From assembly GCF_000025985.1 (NCBI RefSeq), contig NC_003228.3:5141141-5205140 (forward strand): DNA of 64,000 nucleotides, written 5' to 3'. This DNA comes from Bacteroides fragilis NCTC 9343 (GTDB lineage Bacteria > Bacteroidota > Bacteroidia > Bacteroidales > Bacteroidaceae). The stretch's first letter is position 1. Every line of letters starts with the position of its first letter. The notes under the pieces are model-generated. The model ran no database searches and was not told the origin of the DNA. It worked only from the letters and a program-made list of their open reading frames with translations. Positions 46,538 to 56,294 of this stretch are shown in pieces. The translations under genes were made by a program, and so were the position numbers.

Positions 46538-47350
46538 TTACCTTCCGTCCGCAATAAAATTACGAATATAATTCGCTACCAGGCAACAGCCGGGGACGTA
46601 TACCTGCCCATGATCGAACCCCTGCAATTCGTATAGCGATACCTTCTTATTACCGATATTCTTTAGTACCGAAGCCAATAAGGCATTCTCTTCATAGCGG
46701 TCGGCCATCTCAAGATTCCGGTCGCCGGTAATCAGTACAAAAGGCGGTGTATCTTTACGGGCCTTGTTGCAAGGAGCATATTGGTCGATCACCGGAATAC
46801 CCTCGGGCAACGAGCGTTCCTTACGTATCGTGAAGTGTGTCACAGTCTGTCCGCTGATAGGAAGATAAGCAGCTATGCTATCGGCATCTACCCCGTATTC
46901 CTGAAGATAAGACTTATCCAGTCCCACCATTAAAGTCAAATAGCCTCCTGCCGAATGACCGGTAACGAAAACACGTCTCGGTGAGCCTCCATACTCTTCT
47001 ATATGTTTATAAGCCCAGGCCACGGCAGCGGCAGCATCCTCTGTATAAGCCGGATTCTGAGCTTTAGGACTCAGGCGGTAATTGACAGCGACGACTGCAA
47101 ATCCCTGATTCATAAACATCTCGGGAACATGCTTTCCTCCTCCCTCCAATCCACCGCCATGAAACCAGACGATCGTCGGAAAGCCTTTCTTCCCGACCGG
47201 ATAGTAAACATCGAGTTTGCAACGCTCTTTACGGTAACCGTCCGTTTCCCCCGCAGGAATATACGAAATGTCTTTTACTGTTTTGTACGTCTCCTGTGCC
47301 TGTAAGGTCAAGCCAATCAACAGGAGAATGAATGATAAATACTTTCTCAT
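46538..47350 (-). CDS. Exported alpha/beta hydrolase (carboxylesterase/BD-FAE-like)
   Basis: 270-residue secreted esterase with a signal peptide (RKYLSFILLLIGLTLQAQ). The oxyanion-hole FHGGG is followed by the GHSAGG nucleophile elbow with catalytic Ser, a likely Asp in VLITGDRNLEMADRYEEN and the catalytic His in GFDHGQ near the C-terminus. These place it in the HGGG/hormone-sensitive-lipase-like branch that deacylates xylan side chains or small esters. No polysaccharide locus flanks it, so the substrate is open. Stands alone, divergent from the DUF4932 gene. Confidence 0.9.
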   Translation of the reverse strand: MRKYLSFILLLIGLTLQAQETYKTVKDISYIPAGETDGYRKERCKLDVYYPVGKKGFPTIVWFHGGGLEGGGKHVPEMFMNQGFAVVAVNYRLSPKAQNPAYTEDAAAAVAWAYKHIEEYGGSPRRVFVTGHSAGGYLTLMVGLDKSYLQEYGVDADSIAAYLPISGQTVTHFTIRKERSLPEGIPVIDQYAPCNKARKDTPPFVLITGDRNLEMADRYEENALLASVLKNIGNKKVSLYELQGFDHGQVYVPGCCLVANYIRNFIADGR

Positions 47351-47481
47351 GCTATTAAGTGTTTGTGAATTACTTGGGCAAATATACTACAATAACGACA
47401 TTGTTTGAAAAATAATGCGTTCCTTTATATACTCAATATCAAAAAAGTATAGAGAAATAACTGTATTAATCCCAATTTAAT

Positions 47482-47489
47482 TACCTTTG
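47482..47489 (+). promoter_or_regulatory. -7 box of the DUF4932 gene
   Basis: TACCTTTG, 33 bases before the ATG, matches TAnnTTTG exactly; no -33 TTTG found. Confidence 0.5.
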
Positions 47490-47522
47490 TCAATATCATA
47501 ACCTCCAAACACTTATTTTAAT

Positions 47523-48908
47523 ATGAGAAAGATCACCCTCATCATGTTTACGCTGCTAATCTGTGCAGCGCAACAAGTAAAGGCACAAACTGACAGTATG
47601 CTCATCCGGCCGACAGTAGATAAAAGAGTCGAACTACTTAGCATTATTTTCCGTTTAACGGGTAATCCGGAGTATAACAGAAACGATTTCAAACTCTACA
47701 CAGACCGCATCGAATCGCATTTTTCTCCCTATAAAAACCACGAACTTATATCATTCGCACGCTCGTTGGTCAAGACTGACGGTGTTTCATACGATGCAGT
47801 GATGAGTATGGCCATCAATCTCGATAACCAGTTCAATCTGCCCGCAGATTATGGTTCACTGGACTCTCGCTGGAATCGGAATCAAGTAGGCCCATTCATA
47901 AAACTGCTAAAGAAGTTTGTCAAAGACAGTCGTTTCGATGCCTTTTATCACTCGAACGAGAACTTATATCAAGAGGCTGTAAGTCGTTTTATGCCTATTT
48001 ACAAAAGCATAGATACCCAATGGTATAATGATTTCTACGGGCAGAAGTCCAACGACCGGTTTCACATTATACTTTCAATGTCCAATGGCCCGGGAAATTA
48101 CGGACCGAGTGTCACTGACAAGGAAAACGTACACAATGTCTTTTCAGTCATGGGAGCATGGGTTACCGATTCCGTAGGAATGGTTGTTTATCCGCCTGAA
48201 TTAATCTTGCCGATCTTAATCCACGAATTCAACCATTCATTCATAAACTTCGACCCGGAAATGTTCCGCACAAGCGGAGAACAGATTTATGCTGCGGTTG
48301 GCGAACAGATGGCGCGCCAAGCCTATGGACAATGGTCTATTGTCCTTACCGAAGCAATGGTACGCGCGGCAGTCATAAAATACATGAAAGACCATAACTT
48401 CCCGGCTGTCGAAATCACCAAAGAAACCGTCATACAAAAAACACGTGGCTTTGTCTGGATAAGCAAGCTGGTCGATGAACTCGAGAAGTATTCCTCTGAC
48501 CGCACGACATACCCGACCCTCAACAGCTATATGCCGCGGCTGGCAGAAGCTTATACAGGCTTTGCCCAATATACCGCAAACTATGATTCTATCCGTCCCA
48601 AAGTAGTTTCGATCGACGAATTTACCAACGGCGATACAACCGTTCGGAGCGACATCAAAACTATTACTGTCCACTTCGACCGTCCTTTGGTGGGCCGCGG
48701 ACACTCTTTCAATTATGGTCACCTCGGAATGGAAGCAATGCCTAAAATTATAAATGTCAACTACGCCAATGACAACCGTACCGTGATTATCGGAGTAGAA
48801 TTGTTACCCGGGAAAGAGTATGGAATCACTCTTTTAGGACTCTCTTTCCGCACTCCGGAAGGAGATGCCATAAAACCCTACGAAATTTCTTTCAAGACGG
48901 CAGAGTGA
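47523..48908 (+). CDS. DUF4932 exported zincin-like metalloprotease
   Basis: 461-residue secreted protein with a signal peptide (cleavage after about residue 22). The centre carries HEFNH at residues 234-238, the HExxH zinc motif, in the hydrophobic context LILPILIHEFNHSF, typical of gluzincin/zincin enzymes; a downstream Glu in GEQMARQAYGQW or YAAVGEQ may be the third ligand. The last ~90 residues (from about PKVVSIDEF) look like an Ig-like beta domain. DUF4932 proteins are common in Bacteroidetes and uncharacterised. No neighbouring substrate genes. Confidence 0.82.
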   Translation: MRKITLIMFTLLICAAQQVKAQTDSMLIRPTVDKRVELLSIIFRLTGNPEYNRNDFKLYTDRIESHFSPYKNHELISFARSLVKTDGVSYDAVMSMAINLDNQFNLPADYGSLDSRWNRNQVGPFIKLLKKFVKDSRFDAFYHSNENLYQEAVSRFMPIYKSIDTQWYNDFYGQKSNDRFHIILSMSNGPGNYGPSVTDKENVHNVFSVMGAWVTDSVGMVVYPPELILPILIHEFNHSFINFDPEMFRTSGEQIYAAVGEQMARQAYGQWSIVLTEAMVRAAVIKYMKDHNFPAVEITKETVIQKTRGFVWISKLVDELEKYSSDRTTYPTLNSYMPRLAEAYTGFAQYTANYDSIRPKVVSIDEFTNGDTTVRSDIKTITVHFDRPLVGRGHSFNYGHLGMEAMPKIINVNYANDNRTVIIGVELLPGKEYGITLLGLSFRTPEGDAIKPYEISFKTAE

Positions 48909-49006
48909 CACAAATTCTCTCTCATTGTCTGTGATCCAGGTAGTAAAAGGCAACCCCGTTTTGGACAAAAAGAGAAAGCAGATGACTGCATTAGCCTAAA
49001 ATTGAT

Positions 49007-49014
49007 TATCTTTG
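49007..49014 (+). promoter_or_regulatory. -7 box upstream of ychF
   Basis: TATCTTTG, 115 bases before the ATG, predicts a leader of about 105 nt. Confidence 0.45.
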
Positions 49015-49128
49015 CACCCCAAAACGGAATATTATCAGAGTAATTGCTCTTTTTCAACTTTACAGGATTACTCTTCCATTTGATAGAAATACACAACTGA
49101 TTGATAATATAAAAAAGACTATAATATT

Positions 49129-50232
49129 ATGGCATTGCAATGTGGTATTGTCGGACTTCCAAATGTAGGTAAGTCAACACTTTTTAATTGTCTGTCCAAT
49201 GCGAAAGCACAGGCGGCAAACTTCCCTTTCTGTACAATCGAACCGAACGTAGGCGTAATTACCGTGCCCGACGAACGTTTAAATAAACTGGCTGAACTGG
49301 TACACCCCAACCGCATCGTCCCCACAACAGTAGAAATCGTAGATATCGCCGGACTTGTGAAAGGTGCCAGCAAAGGTGAAGGACTGGGAAACAAGTTCCT
49401 GGCCAATATTCGGGAAACCGATGCCATCATTCACGTACTCCGTTGCTTCGACGATGACAATGTAACCCATGTGGACGGAAGTGTAAATCCGGTTCGTGAC
49501 AAGGAAATCATCGATTACGAATTACAATTAAAAGACCTGGAAACCATCGAGAGCCGTATCCAGAAAGTACAAAAACAAGCTCAGACCGGAGGAGATAAAG
49601 CCGCTAAACAAGCTTATGACGTACTTGTTCAATTCAAGGATGCGTTGGAACAGGGCAAATCGGCGCGTACGGTAACGTTCGAAACAAAAGACGAACAGAA
49701 AATAGCGAAAGAATTGTTCTTACTCACCAGTAAACCCGTAATGTATGTTTGCAATGTGGACGAAGCAAGTGCGGTAAATGGAAACAAATACGTAGACATG
49801 GTACGTGAGGCAGTAAAGGACGAAGACGCCGAAATCCTGGTGGTAGCCGGAAAAACAGAAGCTGACATCGCCGAACTGGAAACCTACGAAGACCGTCAGA
49901 TGTTTCTTGCCGAAATCGGCCTGGAAGAATCGGGTGTGGCACGTCTCATTAAATCGGCCTACAAACTGTTGAACCTGGAGACTTATTTCACTGCCGGTGT
50001 ACAGGAAGTACGTGCCTGGACCTACGAAAAAGGATGGAAAGCTCCACAATGTGCCGGAGTGATCCATACCGACTTTGAGAAAGGTTTTATCCGTGCCGAA
50101 GTTATCAAATACGAAGACTTCCTTCAATATGGCTCGGAGGCTGCTGTCAAAGAAGCCGGAAAATTGGGTGTTGAAGGAAAAGAATACGTAGTACAGGATG
50201 GAGATATCATGCATTTCCGTTTCAATGTATAA
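49129..50232 (+). CDS. ychF: Redox-regulated ATPase/GTPase YchF (Obg family)
   Basis: 367-residue ribosome-associated P-loop NTPase. G1 GLPNVGKST (7-15), switch II DIAGLVKGASKGEGLG, and the altered G4 CNVDEA in place of NKxD, which is why YchF prefers ATP. The coiled-coil insert (about 125-170) and C-terminal TGS domain (about 280-367, with AWTYEKGWKAPQCAGVIHTDFEKG) complete the family layout. Involved in translation and oxidative-stress response. Single gene. Confidence 0.96.
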   Translation: MALQCGIVGLPNVGKSTLFNCLSNAKAQAANFPFCTIEPNVGVITVPDERLNKLAELVHPNRIVPTTVEIVDIAGLVKGASKGEGLGNKFLANIRETDAIIHVLRCFDDDNVTHVDGSVNPVRDKEIIDYELQLKDLETIESRIQKVQKQAQTGGDKAAKQAYDVLVQFKDALEQGKSARTVTFETKDEQKIAKELFLLTSKPVMYVCNVDEASAVNGNKYVDMVREAVKDEDAEILVVAGKTEADIAELETYEDRQMFLAEIGLEESGVARLIKSAYKLLNLETYFTAGVQEVRAWTYEKGWKAPQCAGVIHTDFEKGFIRAEVIKYEDFLQYGSEAAVKEAGKLGVEGKEYVVQDGDIMHFRFNV

Positions 50233-50291
50233 CTCATCCGGAATCATCTATTTTCATTCATAAACCGAAGAGGAAGGGTCATAACCCTTTT

Positions 50292-50389
50292 CACCACTGA
50301 GTAACACGGAGTATCACAGAGTTTTTTTAAAAACCAATAATCAACAACTTTAAATCTCCTCCGTGTTACTCAGCGTCCTCTGTGGTGAG
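50292..50389. repeat. CACAGAGT-type inverted repeat between ychF and the ketopantoate reductase gene
   Basis: Arm 1 (50292-50321) has CACCACTGAGTAACACGGAG; arm 2 (50358-50389) contains its complement CTCCGTGTTACTCAG and then CCTCTGTGGTGAG. A 15-bp perfect stem plus flanking pairs, with a T-run after arm 1. Here it lies between two genes on the same strand, suggesting terminator use for ychF. Confidence 0.72.
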
Positions 50390-50472
50390 TATCAACACCT
50401 CCTCCTGTTGTTATCCCTCCTCTCTTCCAACGAAAACTCCCGGTTTTCTACTACTATCTTCAAGCAAATCAT

Positions 50473-50480
50473 TATCTTTG
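50473..50480 (+). promoter_or_regulatory. -7 box for the ketopantoate reductase-lgt-CAT run
   Basis: TATCTTTG, 47 bases before the ATG at 50528. Confidence 0.5.
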
Positions 50481-50527
50481 CGACCGGATATCATGCCTAA
50501 CAAGCAACACATAAAATATCAATAAAT

Positions 50528-51457
50528 ATGGAAAGTACCAACAGACTTCGTTATCTTATCGCAGGAACCGGAGGCGTAGGCGGAAGTATAGCCGGCTTTC
50601 TGTCACTTGCCGGAAAAGACGTCACTTGCATTGCCCGTGGAGCACATCTGCAAGCAATACAACAAGACGGGCTCAAATTGAAATCAGATTTGAAAGGTGA
50701 ACATGCTCTACGGATAAATGCCTGCACGGCAGAAGAATATAACGGAAAAGCTGATGTGATATTTGTATGTGTCAAAGGGTATTCCGTAGACTCTATCACA
50801 GAGCTTATCAAGCGGGCAGCCCACGACCGAACGATTGTAATTCCCATATTGAATGTATACGGCACAGGACCGCGCATCCAACGTCTCGTACCGGGAGTCA
50901 CCGTACTGGACGGATGTATCTACATTGTAGGCTTTGTTTCCGGACCGGGCGAAATCACTCAGATGGGAACCATCTTTCGTCTGGTATATGGTGCACACCG
51001 GGGAATCCTTGTTCCGGCAGGGCTGATGGAGGCCGTACAGAGGGACTTGCAGGAAAGCGGCATCAAAGTAGAAATCTCTTCCGACATCAATCGGGATACC
51101 TTCATTAAATGGTCGTTTATTTCAGCCATGGCAGTCACCGGAGCTTATTTCGATGTCCCGATGGGAGAAGTTCAGAAACCCGGCAAAGTGCGCGATACTT
51201 TTATCGGACTCTCTACCGAGAGCGCTGCTCTGGGAAAGAAACTCGGAATTGAATTTAAAGAAGACATAGTCACATACAATCTGAAAGTAATTGATAAACT
51301 GGCTCCCGAAAGCACAGCATCCATGCAAAAAGATATAGCACGCGGACACGAATCAGAGGTACAAGGTCTGCTCTTTGACATGATAACAGCAGCCGAAGAG
51401 CAAGGTATCGATGTGCCTACTTATCGGGAAGTTGCTAAAAAATTCATCAAACAATAA
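50528..51457 (+). CDS. Ketopantoate reductase family protein (PanE/ApbA-like)
   Basis: 309-residue NADP-dependent reductase that would turn 2-dehydropantoate into pantoate for CoA synthesis. The N-terminal Rossmann motif [13 protein letters not shown] (14-26), the conserved catalytic Lys ([10 protein letters not shown]) and the C-terminal helical domain with [17 protein letters not shown] and [12 protein letters not shown] fit PanE-like proteins. PanE paralogues are frequent, so pantothenate function is likely but not proved. lgt starts 11 bases after the stop. Confidence 0.88.
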   Translation: MESTNRLRYLIAGTGGVGGSIAGFLSLAGKDVTCIARGAHLQAIQQDGLKLKSDLKGEHALRINACTAEEYNGKADVIFVCVKGYSVDSITELIKRAAHDRTIVIPILNVYGTGPRIQRLVPGVTVLDGCIYIVGFVSGPGEITQMGTIFRLVYGAHRGILVPAGLMEAVQRDLQESGIKVEISSDINRDTFIKWSFISAMAVTGAYFDVPMGEVQKPGKVRDTFIGLSTESAALGKKLGIEFKEDIVTYNLKVIDKLAPESTASMQKDIARGHESEVQGLLFDMITAAEEQGIDVPTYREVAKKFIKQ

Positions 51458-51467
51458 AGAAATCAAT

Positions 51468-52301
51468 ATGAACAACCTTCTTTTATCTATCAACTGGAAC
51501 CCAAATCCGGAATTATTTAATCTTTTCGGCATCTCAATCCGTTATTACGGACTATTGTGGGCTATCGGAATATTCTTTGCTTACATAGTGGTGCACTATC
51601 AATATCGTGATAAGAAGATAGACGAAAAGAAGTTCGAACCGCTTTTCTTTTACTGTTTTTTCGGCATCCTGATCGGGGCACGACTGGGACATTGCCTGTT
51701 CTATGATCCGGGATATTACCTGAATCATTTTTGGGAAATGATACTTCCGGTTAAATTTCTTCCGGGAGGTGGATGGAAATTCACGGGTTATGAAGGACTG
51801 GCCAGTCATGGAGGTACCCTCGGGCTGATCATTTCTCTCTGGCTCTATTGCCGCAAAACGAAAATGAATTATATGGATGTGGTAGATATGATTGCCGTAG
51901 CCACTCCTATTACGGCATGTTTCATTCGCCTTGCCAATCTGATGAATTCCGAAATCATAGGTAAGGTAACCGATGTATCCTGGGCATTCGTTTTCGAACG
52001 GGTAGACATGCAACCACGGCATCCGGCACAACTTTATGAAGCAATCGCCTATTTTATCCTCTTCCTGGTAATGATGTTCCTCTATAAGAACTATAGCAAA
52101 AAACTACATCGGGGGTTCTTCTTCGGACTTTGCCTGACAGCTATCTTCACTTTCCGCTTCTTTGTAGAATTCCTGAAAGAAAATCAGGTGGATTTCGAAA
52201 ATAGCATGGCACTGAACATGGGTCAATGGTTAAGCATCCCGTTCGTAATTATCGGCATTTACTTTATGTTTTTCTACGGAAAGAAAAAGAGTGTAAAATG
52301 A
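51468..52301 (+). CDS. lgt: Prolipoprotein diacylglyceryl transferase
   Basis: Inner-membrane enzyme that attaches diacylglycerol from phosphatidylglycerol to the lipobox Cys of prolipoproteins, the first step for the many lipoproteins of this genome. 277 residues from the ATG at 51468 (a longer upstream frame lacks a membrane start). Seven helices; the signature region reads [24 protein letters not shown] (the H-G-G loop), followed by [16 protein letters not shown] and [10 protein letters not shown]. Its stop overlaps the next start by ATGA. Confidence 0.95.
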   Translation: MNNLLLSINWNPNPELFNLFGISIRYYGLLWAIGIFFAYIVVHYQYRDKKIDEKKFEPLFFYCFFGILIGARLGHCLFYDPGYYLNHFWEMILPVKFLPGGGWKFTGYEGLASHGGTLGLIISLWLYCRKTKMNYMDVVDMIAVATPITACFIRLANLMNSEIIGKVTDVSWAFVFERVDMQPRHPAQLYEAIAYFILFLVMMFLYKNYSKKLHRGFFFGLCLTAIFTFRFFVEFLKENQVDFENSMALNMGQWLSIPFVIIGIYFMFFYGKKKSVK

Positions 52302-52939
52302 AACATATAATTGATATTAAAACCTGGGAAAGAAAAGAAAATTATGAATTTTTCCTTGGTTTCCAGAATCCCACTATCTCCATTACTTCAGAAGTAGAAT
52401 GTTCGGGTGCTAGAACACGTGCCAAAGCCGCCGGAGAATCCTTCTTCCTGCACTACCTTTATGCCGTGTTGCGTGCTGTCAATGAAATCAAAGAGTTCCG
52501 ATTCCGCATTGATTCTGAAGGACGGGTAGTTTATTTCGATACAGTGGATATGCTGACTCCCATTAAAGTGGCAGATAACGGACGTTTTTTTACTGTACGA
52601 CTTCCCTGGTATCCTGATTTTAAGACTTTCTACACAGAAGCCAAAGCCATCATTAGCGGAATAGATCCGGATAAAGATCCTTATGAAGCAGAAAAGACAG
52701 GAGGTAGTGATTTACTGGATGTAGTGCTCCTCAGCGCTACTCCCGATTTATATTTCACCTCACTGACTTGTACGCAGGAACATCGTCACGGTGGTAATTA
52801 CCCGTTAATGAATGCGGGTAAAGCCGTTATAAGAGGTGGTGTATTAGTGATGCCCATCGCTATGACCATTCATCATGGATTTATAGACGGACATCACTTA
52901 TCCCTGTTTTATAAAAAGGTGGAAGAGTTTCTTAAATAA
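52298..52939 (+). CDS. Chloramphenicol acetyltransferase-like protein
   Basis: 213-residue trimeric-acyltransferase-family protein. The C-terminal [17 protein letters not shown] matches the CAT active-site signature (QxHHxxxDGxH, with catalytic His). The N-terminal [11 protein letters not shown] and the middle SCTQE-type segment fit CAT type A folds. Overlap with lgt (ATGA) indicates translational coupling. A chromosomal, core-like setting and coupling to lgt argue against a mobile resistance gene; the natural acyl acceptor is unknown and drug resistance cannot be inferred from sequence. Confidence 0.88.
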   Translation: MKHIIDIKTWERKENYEFFLGFQNPTISITSEVECSGARTRAKAAGESFFLHYLYAVLRAVNEIKEFRFRIDSEGRVVYFDTVDMLTPIKVADNGRFFTVRLPWYPDFKTFYTEAKAIISGIDPDKDPYEAEKTGGSDLLDVVLLSATPDLYFTSLTCTQEHRHGGNYPLMNAGKAVIRGGVLVMPIAMTIHHGFIDGHHLSLFYKKVEEFLK

Positions 52940-55579
52940 TTATTTTCCCCTGACTATCTTTTTGATATCATTCAGTTTGTTTAATGCCTCAATCGGAGTA
53001 AGATTATTCACATCCAGATGAAGTATTTCATCCCGGATCTGACACAAGATCGGGTCATCAAGCTGAAAGAAACTCAACTGCATACCTCCGCGATTCTCAC
53101 TGACTTCTGCCAGCGGCTTACCCGAAATTCCCTGCTGGCGGTTGTCAGATTCGAGTTGCTTCAGAATTTCATTGGCACGTTTCACAATACTTTTAGGCAT
53201 GCCTGCCATCTTGGCCACATGGATACCGAACGAGTGCTCACTTCCGCCCCTTTCAAGTTTCCGGAGGAAAATAACTTTGTTATCCACCTCCTTAACCGAT
53301 ACGTTATAATTCTTAATACGCTTAAAGGATTTCTCCATTTCGTTCAGTTCATGGTAGTGAGTAGCAAAAAGTGTACGTGCCTTTGCCTTCGGATGCTCAT
53401 GGATATACTCTACAATAGCCCAAGCTATGGATATTCCGTCGTAAGTAGAAGTTCCGCGTCCCAATTCATCGAACAGGACAAGGCTTCGGGAAGAAATATT
53501 ATTCAGAATATCAGACGCTTCATTCATCTCGACCATAAAAGTAGATTCTCCTACAGAGATATTGTCACTGGCACCGACCCGAGTAAAAATCTTATCTACC
53601 AATCCGATATGAGCGCTTTCGGCCGGAACGAACGAACCAATCTGGGCAAGCAGGGTGATCAATGCAGTCTGCCTTAACAGGGCCGACTTACCGGCCATAT
53701 TCGGACCGGTAATAATGATAACCTGCTGGGTAGCGTTATCCAACAACACATCGTTAGCTATATATTTTTCTCCGATAGGCAGTTGCTTTTCAATTACCGG
53801 ATGCCGCCCCTGACGAATATCCAATACATCATTATCTTCAATCACCGGGCGGATATAATTGTTCTCTTTGGCTACATTGGCAAATGAAAGCAGGCAGTCA
53901 ATGCGGGCTATCTGGTTAGCATTGATCTGGATGGCAGGTATAAATTCACTCAATGCCTGTACAAGTTCTGTATACAGGCGAGTCTCCAATACCAGGATCT
54001 TGTCTTCGGCACCCAGAATTTTCTCTTCATATTCTTTCAGTTCCTGAGTGATATAACGCTCCGCATTTACCAACGTCTGCTTACGTATCCACTCTTGCGG
54101 CACTTTATCTTTATGCACATTCCGCACTTCAATATAGTATCCGAAAACACTGTTATAAGCAATCTTCAAACTAGGTATTCCTGTCAGTTCACTTTCACGT
54201 TGCTGTATCTTAAGCAGATAATCTTTGCCAGAATAAGCAATCTGCCGAAGCTCATCCAATTCCGTATCTACACCATCTTTTATGACTCCCCCCTTATTTA
54301 TCAACAGAGGAGGATCATTATTAATCTCTTTTTCAATCCGGTCACGAATAGAAATACAAAGATTCAACTGCTCACCGATTCGGTTCAAACTCGGATTATC
54401 GGCCTGTTGACAAGCCTCTTTAATAGGTTCAATTGCTTGTAAAGCAACTTTTAACTGTACTACCTCACGAGGAGAAACACGCCCGACGGCTACTTTTGAA
54501 ATGATACGTTCCAAATCTCCGATCCGATGCAGTTCGTCTTCAATCAACTCCCTGAAATCCGGTTTACGAAAGAAGTATTCTACTACATTCAGCCGGTCAT
54601 TAATGGGTTTCTCATCTTTTAAAGGAAATACCATCCAACGCTTCAACAGACGGGCTCCCATAGGACTGATAGTCTTGTCAATAACATGAAGCAAACTGCT
54701 GCCACCATCGTTCATGCTACCGATCAACTCCAGGCTGCGCACTGTAAATTTATCAAGACGCACATATTTGTCTTCCTCGATACGTGCCAGCGAAGTGATA
54801 TGTCCTACCTGTGTATGTTCCGTCATATCCAGATATTGCAGGATAGCTCCGGAAGCTATAATACCATTCTTGAGATGCTCAACCCCGAATCCTTTCAGAT
54901 TCTTTGTTTCAAAATGCTTCAGCAACTTCTCCCGGGAACTGGATTCGGTAAATACCCAATCATCCAGTTCAAAAGTAAAGAACTTACTTCCGAAATTTCC
55001 CTCAAACATTCCGCGTTTCCCACGTTCGAAAAGAATCTCTTTCGGAGCAAAATTATTCAGCAGCTTATCTACATAGTCAAAAGGTCCTTCAGCCGTCAGG
55101 AACTCTCCGGTAGAAATATCCAGAAATGCAATACCACAAGCCGATTTTCCAAAATGAACAGCTGCCAGAAAGTTATTTTCCTTATAATTTAAGACATTAT
55201 CATTGATCGAAACACCCGGAGTAACTAACTCCGTAATGCCACGCTTCACCAATTTCTTCGTTGTCTTAGGATCTTCAAGCTGGTCACATATGGCCACCCG
55301 CTTACCTGCACGGATCAATTTCGGCAGGTATGTATCTAACGCATGATGCGGAAATCCCGCCATCTCAACGGTTTTACCCTTTCCATTGGCACGTTTTGTG
55401 AGAGTAATTCCTAATATTTCAGCTGCAATAATCGCATCGGTAGAATAAGTTTCATAGAAGTCTCCGCACCGGAACAGCATCACTGCATCCGGATGCTTAG
55501 CCTTCAGGTCAAGAAACTGTTTCATCATCGGGGTTAATTCAATATCATTGCTCACGGATAGTCTTCTTTTTAAGTTCAT
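52940..55579 (-). CDS. mutS: DNA mismatch repair protein MutS
   Basis: Mismatch-binding ATPase that starts methyl-independent mismatch repair. 879 residues from the ATG at 55579; an upstream start would add 11 residues. N-terminal mismatch domain with [12 protein letters not shown], including the Phe-x-Glu-type mismatch contact (DFYE). Core and clamp domains follow, then ATPase with [13 protein letters not shown] (Walker A), [29 protein letters not shown] (Walker B/signature) and [11 protein letters not shown]-terminal helix-turn-helix dimerisation segment. Convergent with the CAT-like gene. Confidence 0.96.
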
Positions 55580-55801
55580 AAATAACAAGGCAAAGATAGC
55601 GGTTTCCCTCAAATCTACCTATCCTAACAGACAGTTTTACCATACCTAAAATAATGTATATTGATCGGTCTGCCCCTTATTCCGATAATAAGTTTGGCTA
55701 TCATCATTTCTAAATAAACCTTTCAAAAAGAGTCTGTTTTATTAATAACTTTATTATATCCTTTAAAATATATTATAAAACACCGATTTTTATCCGAATT
55801 A

Positions 55802-55832
55802 CTTGCTATTTTCGCAGGAAGTCGTACCTTTG
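55802..55832 (+). promoter_or_regulatory. Promoter of sRNA-like element B
   Basis: CTTG (55802-55805), 19-base spacer, TACCTTTG (55825-55832), preceding element B. The promoter region itself is duplicated ahead of element C. Confidence 0.65.
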
Positions 55833-55837
55833 CAATG

Positions 55838-55900
55838 TGTTTTTCATAGTATTAGATTTAAGGTTAACAAAGGTTGGAGCAAGGCGTTGCTCCTTTTTTT
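55838..55900 (+). ncRNA. Small RNA-like element, copy B
   Basis: About 63 nt: conserved body with TAGTATTAGATTTAAGGT and TTAACAAAGG, then terminator stem GGAGCAA (55876-55882) / TTGCTCC (55887-55893), loop GGCG and T-run. No open frame begins within reach downstream, so a leader peptide or gene leader is unlikely. Near-identical to copy C 253 bases away. Confidence 0.72.
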
Positions 55901-56054
55901 ATGCCCATATCCCAACATCCTCCCAACCGGAAGAAGTATGAATCACAACAGTCTCCGATCCACCCCAAATATAGAATTTCAGAGCTTTCAACACTTAACA
56001 AATCACATTATTTTCTTAAAACGTGTTATAAAACATACTAATTTACTTGGTTTA

Positions 56055-56085
56055 TTTGCTATTTTCGCAGAAAGCCGTACCTTTG
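56055..56085 (+). promoter_or_regulatory. Promoter of sRNA-like element C
   Basis: TTTG (56055-56058), 19-base spacer, TACCTTTG (56078-56085). The block from GCTATTTTCGCAG through the -7 box is shared with copy B with only two mismatches. Confidence 0.72.
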
Positions 56086-56090
56086 CAACT

Positions 56091-56154
56091 GTGTTTTTCA
56101 TAGTATTAGATTTAAGGTTAACAAAGGTTGGAGCAAGGCGTTGCTCCTTTTTTT
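56091..56154 (+). ncRNA. Small RNA-like element, copy C
   Basis: About 64 nt, same body as copies A and B, stem GGAGCAA (56130-56136) / TTGCTCC (56141-56147), loop GGCG, T-run. It lies 140 bases before the beta-propeller lipoprotein gene, but the strong terminator separates them. Tandem duplication with copy B including promoter is apparent. Confidence 0.72.
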
Positions 56155-56294
56155 ATGCCCGTACTTATCTATCCCCCTCCATAAGGCTTCTCTAAAAAAG
56201 CTTTTAAAACCTTAACGTTTGGTCGGTTAATGATTTCCCGATAATTTAAATACCTATATTAGATCCCTTAATTAATCCGTTACACAATACAATT

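Noticed and set aside
52298..52939. Acquired chloramphenicol resistance gene
   Set aside because: Family membership is clear, but there is no mobile context, and coupling to lgt suggests a resident gene; resistance cannot be claimed.
55838..56154. Two copies of the repeat as a mini CRISPR or MITE
   Set aside because: Copies are separated by 250 bases of non-spacer sequence and carry promoter plus terminator; there are no terminal inverted repeats or target-site duplications that I can see.
55803..56195. 130-residue open frame between mutS and the beta-propeller gene
   Set aside because: It reads through both sRNA-like copies, so its two halves repeat each other only because the DNA element is duplicated; promoters and terminators interrupt it.
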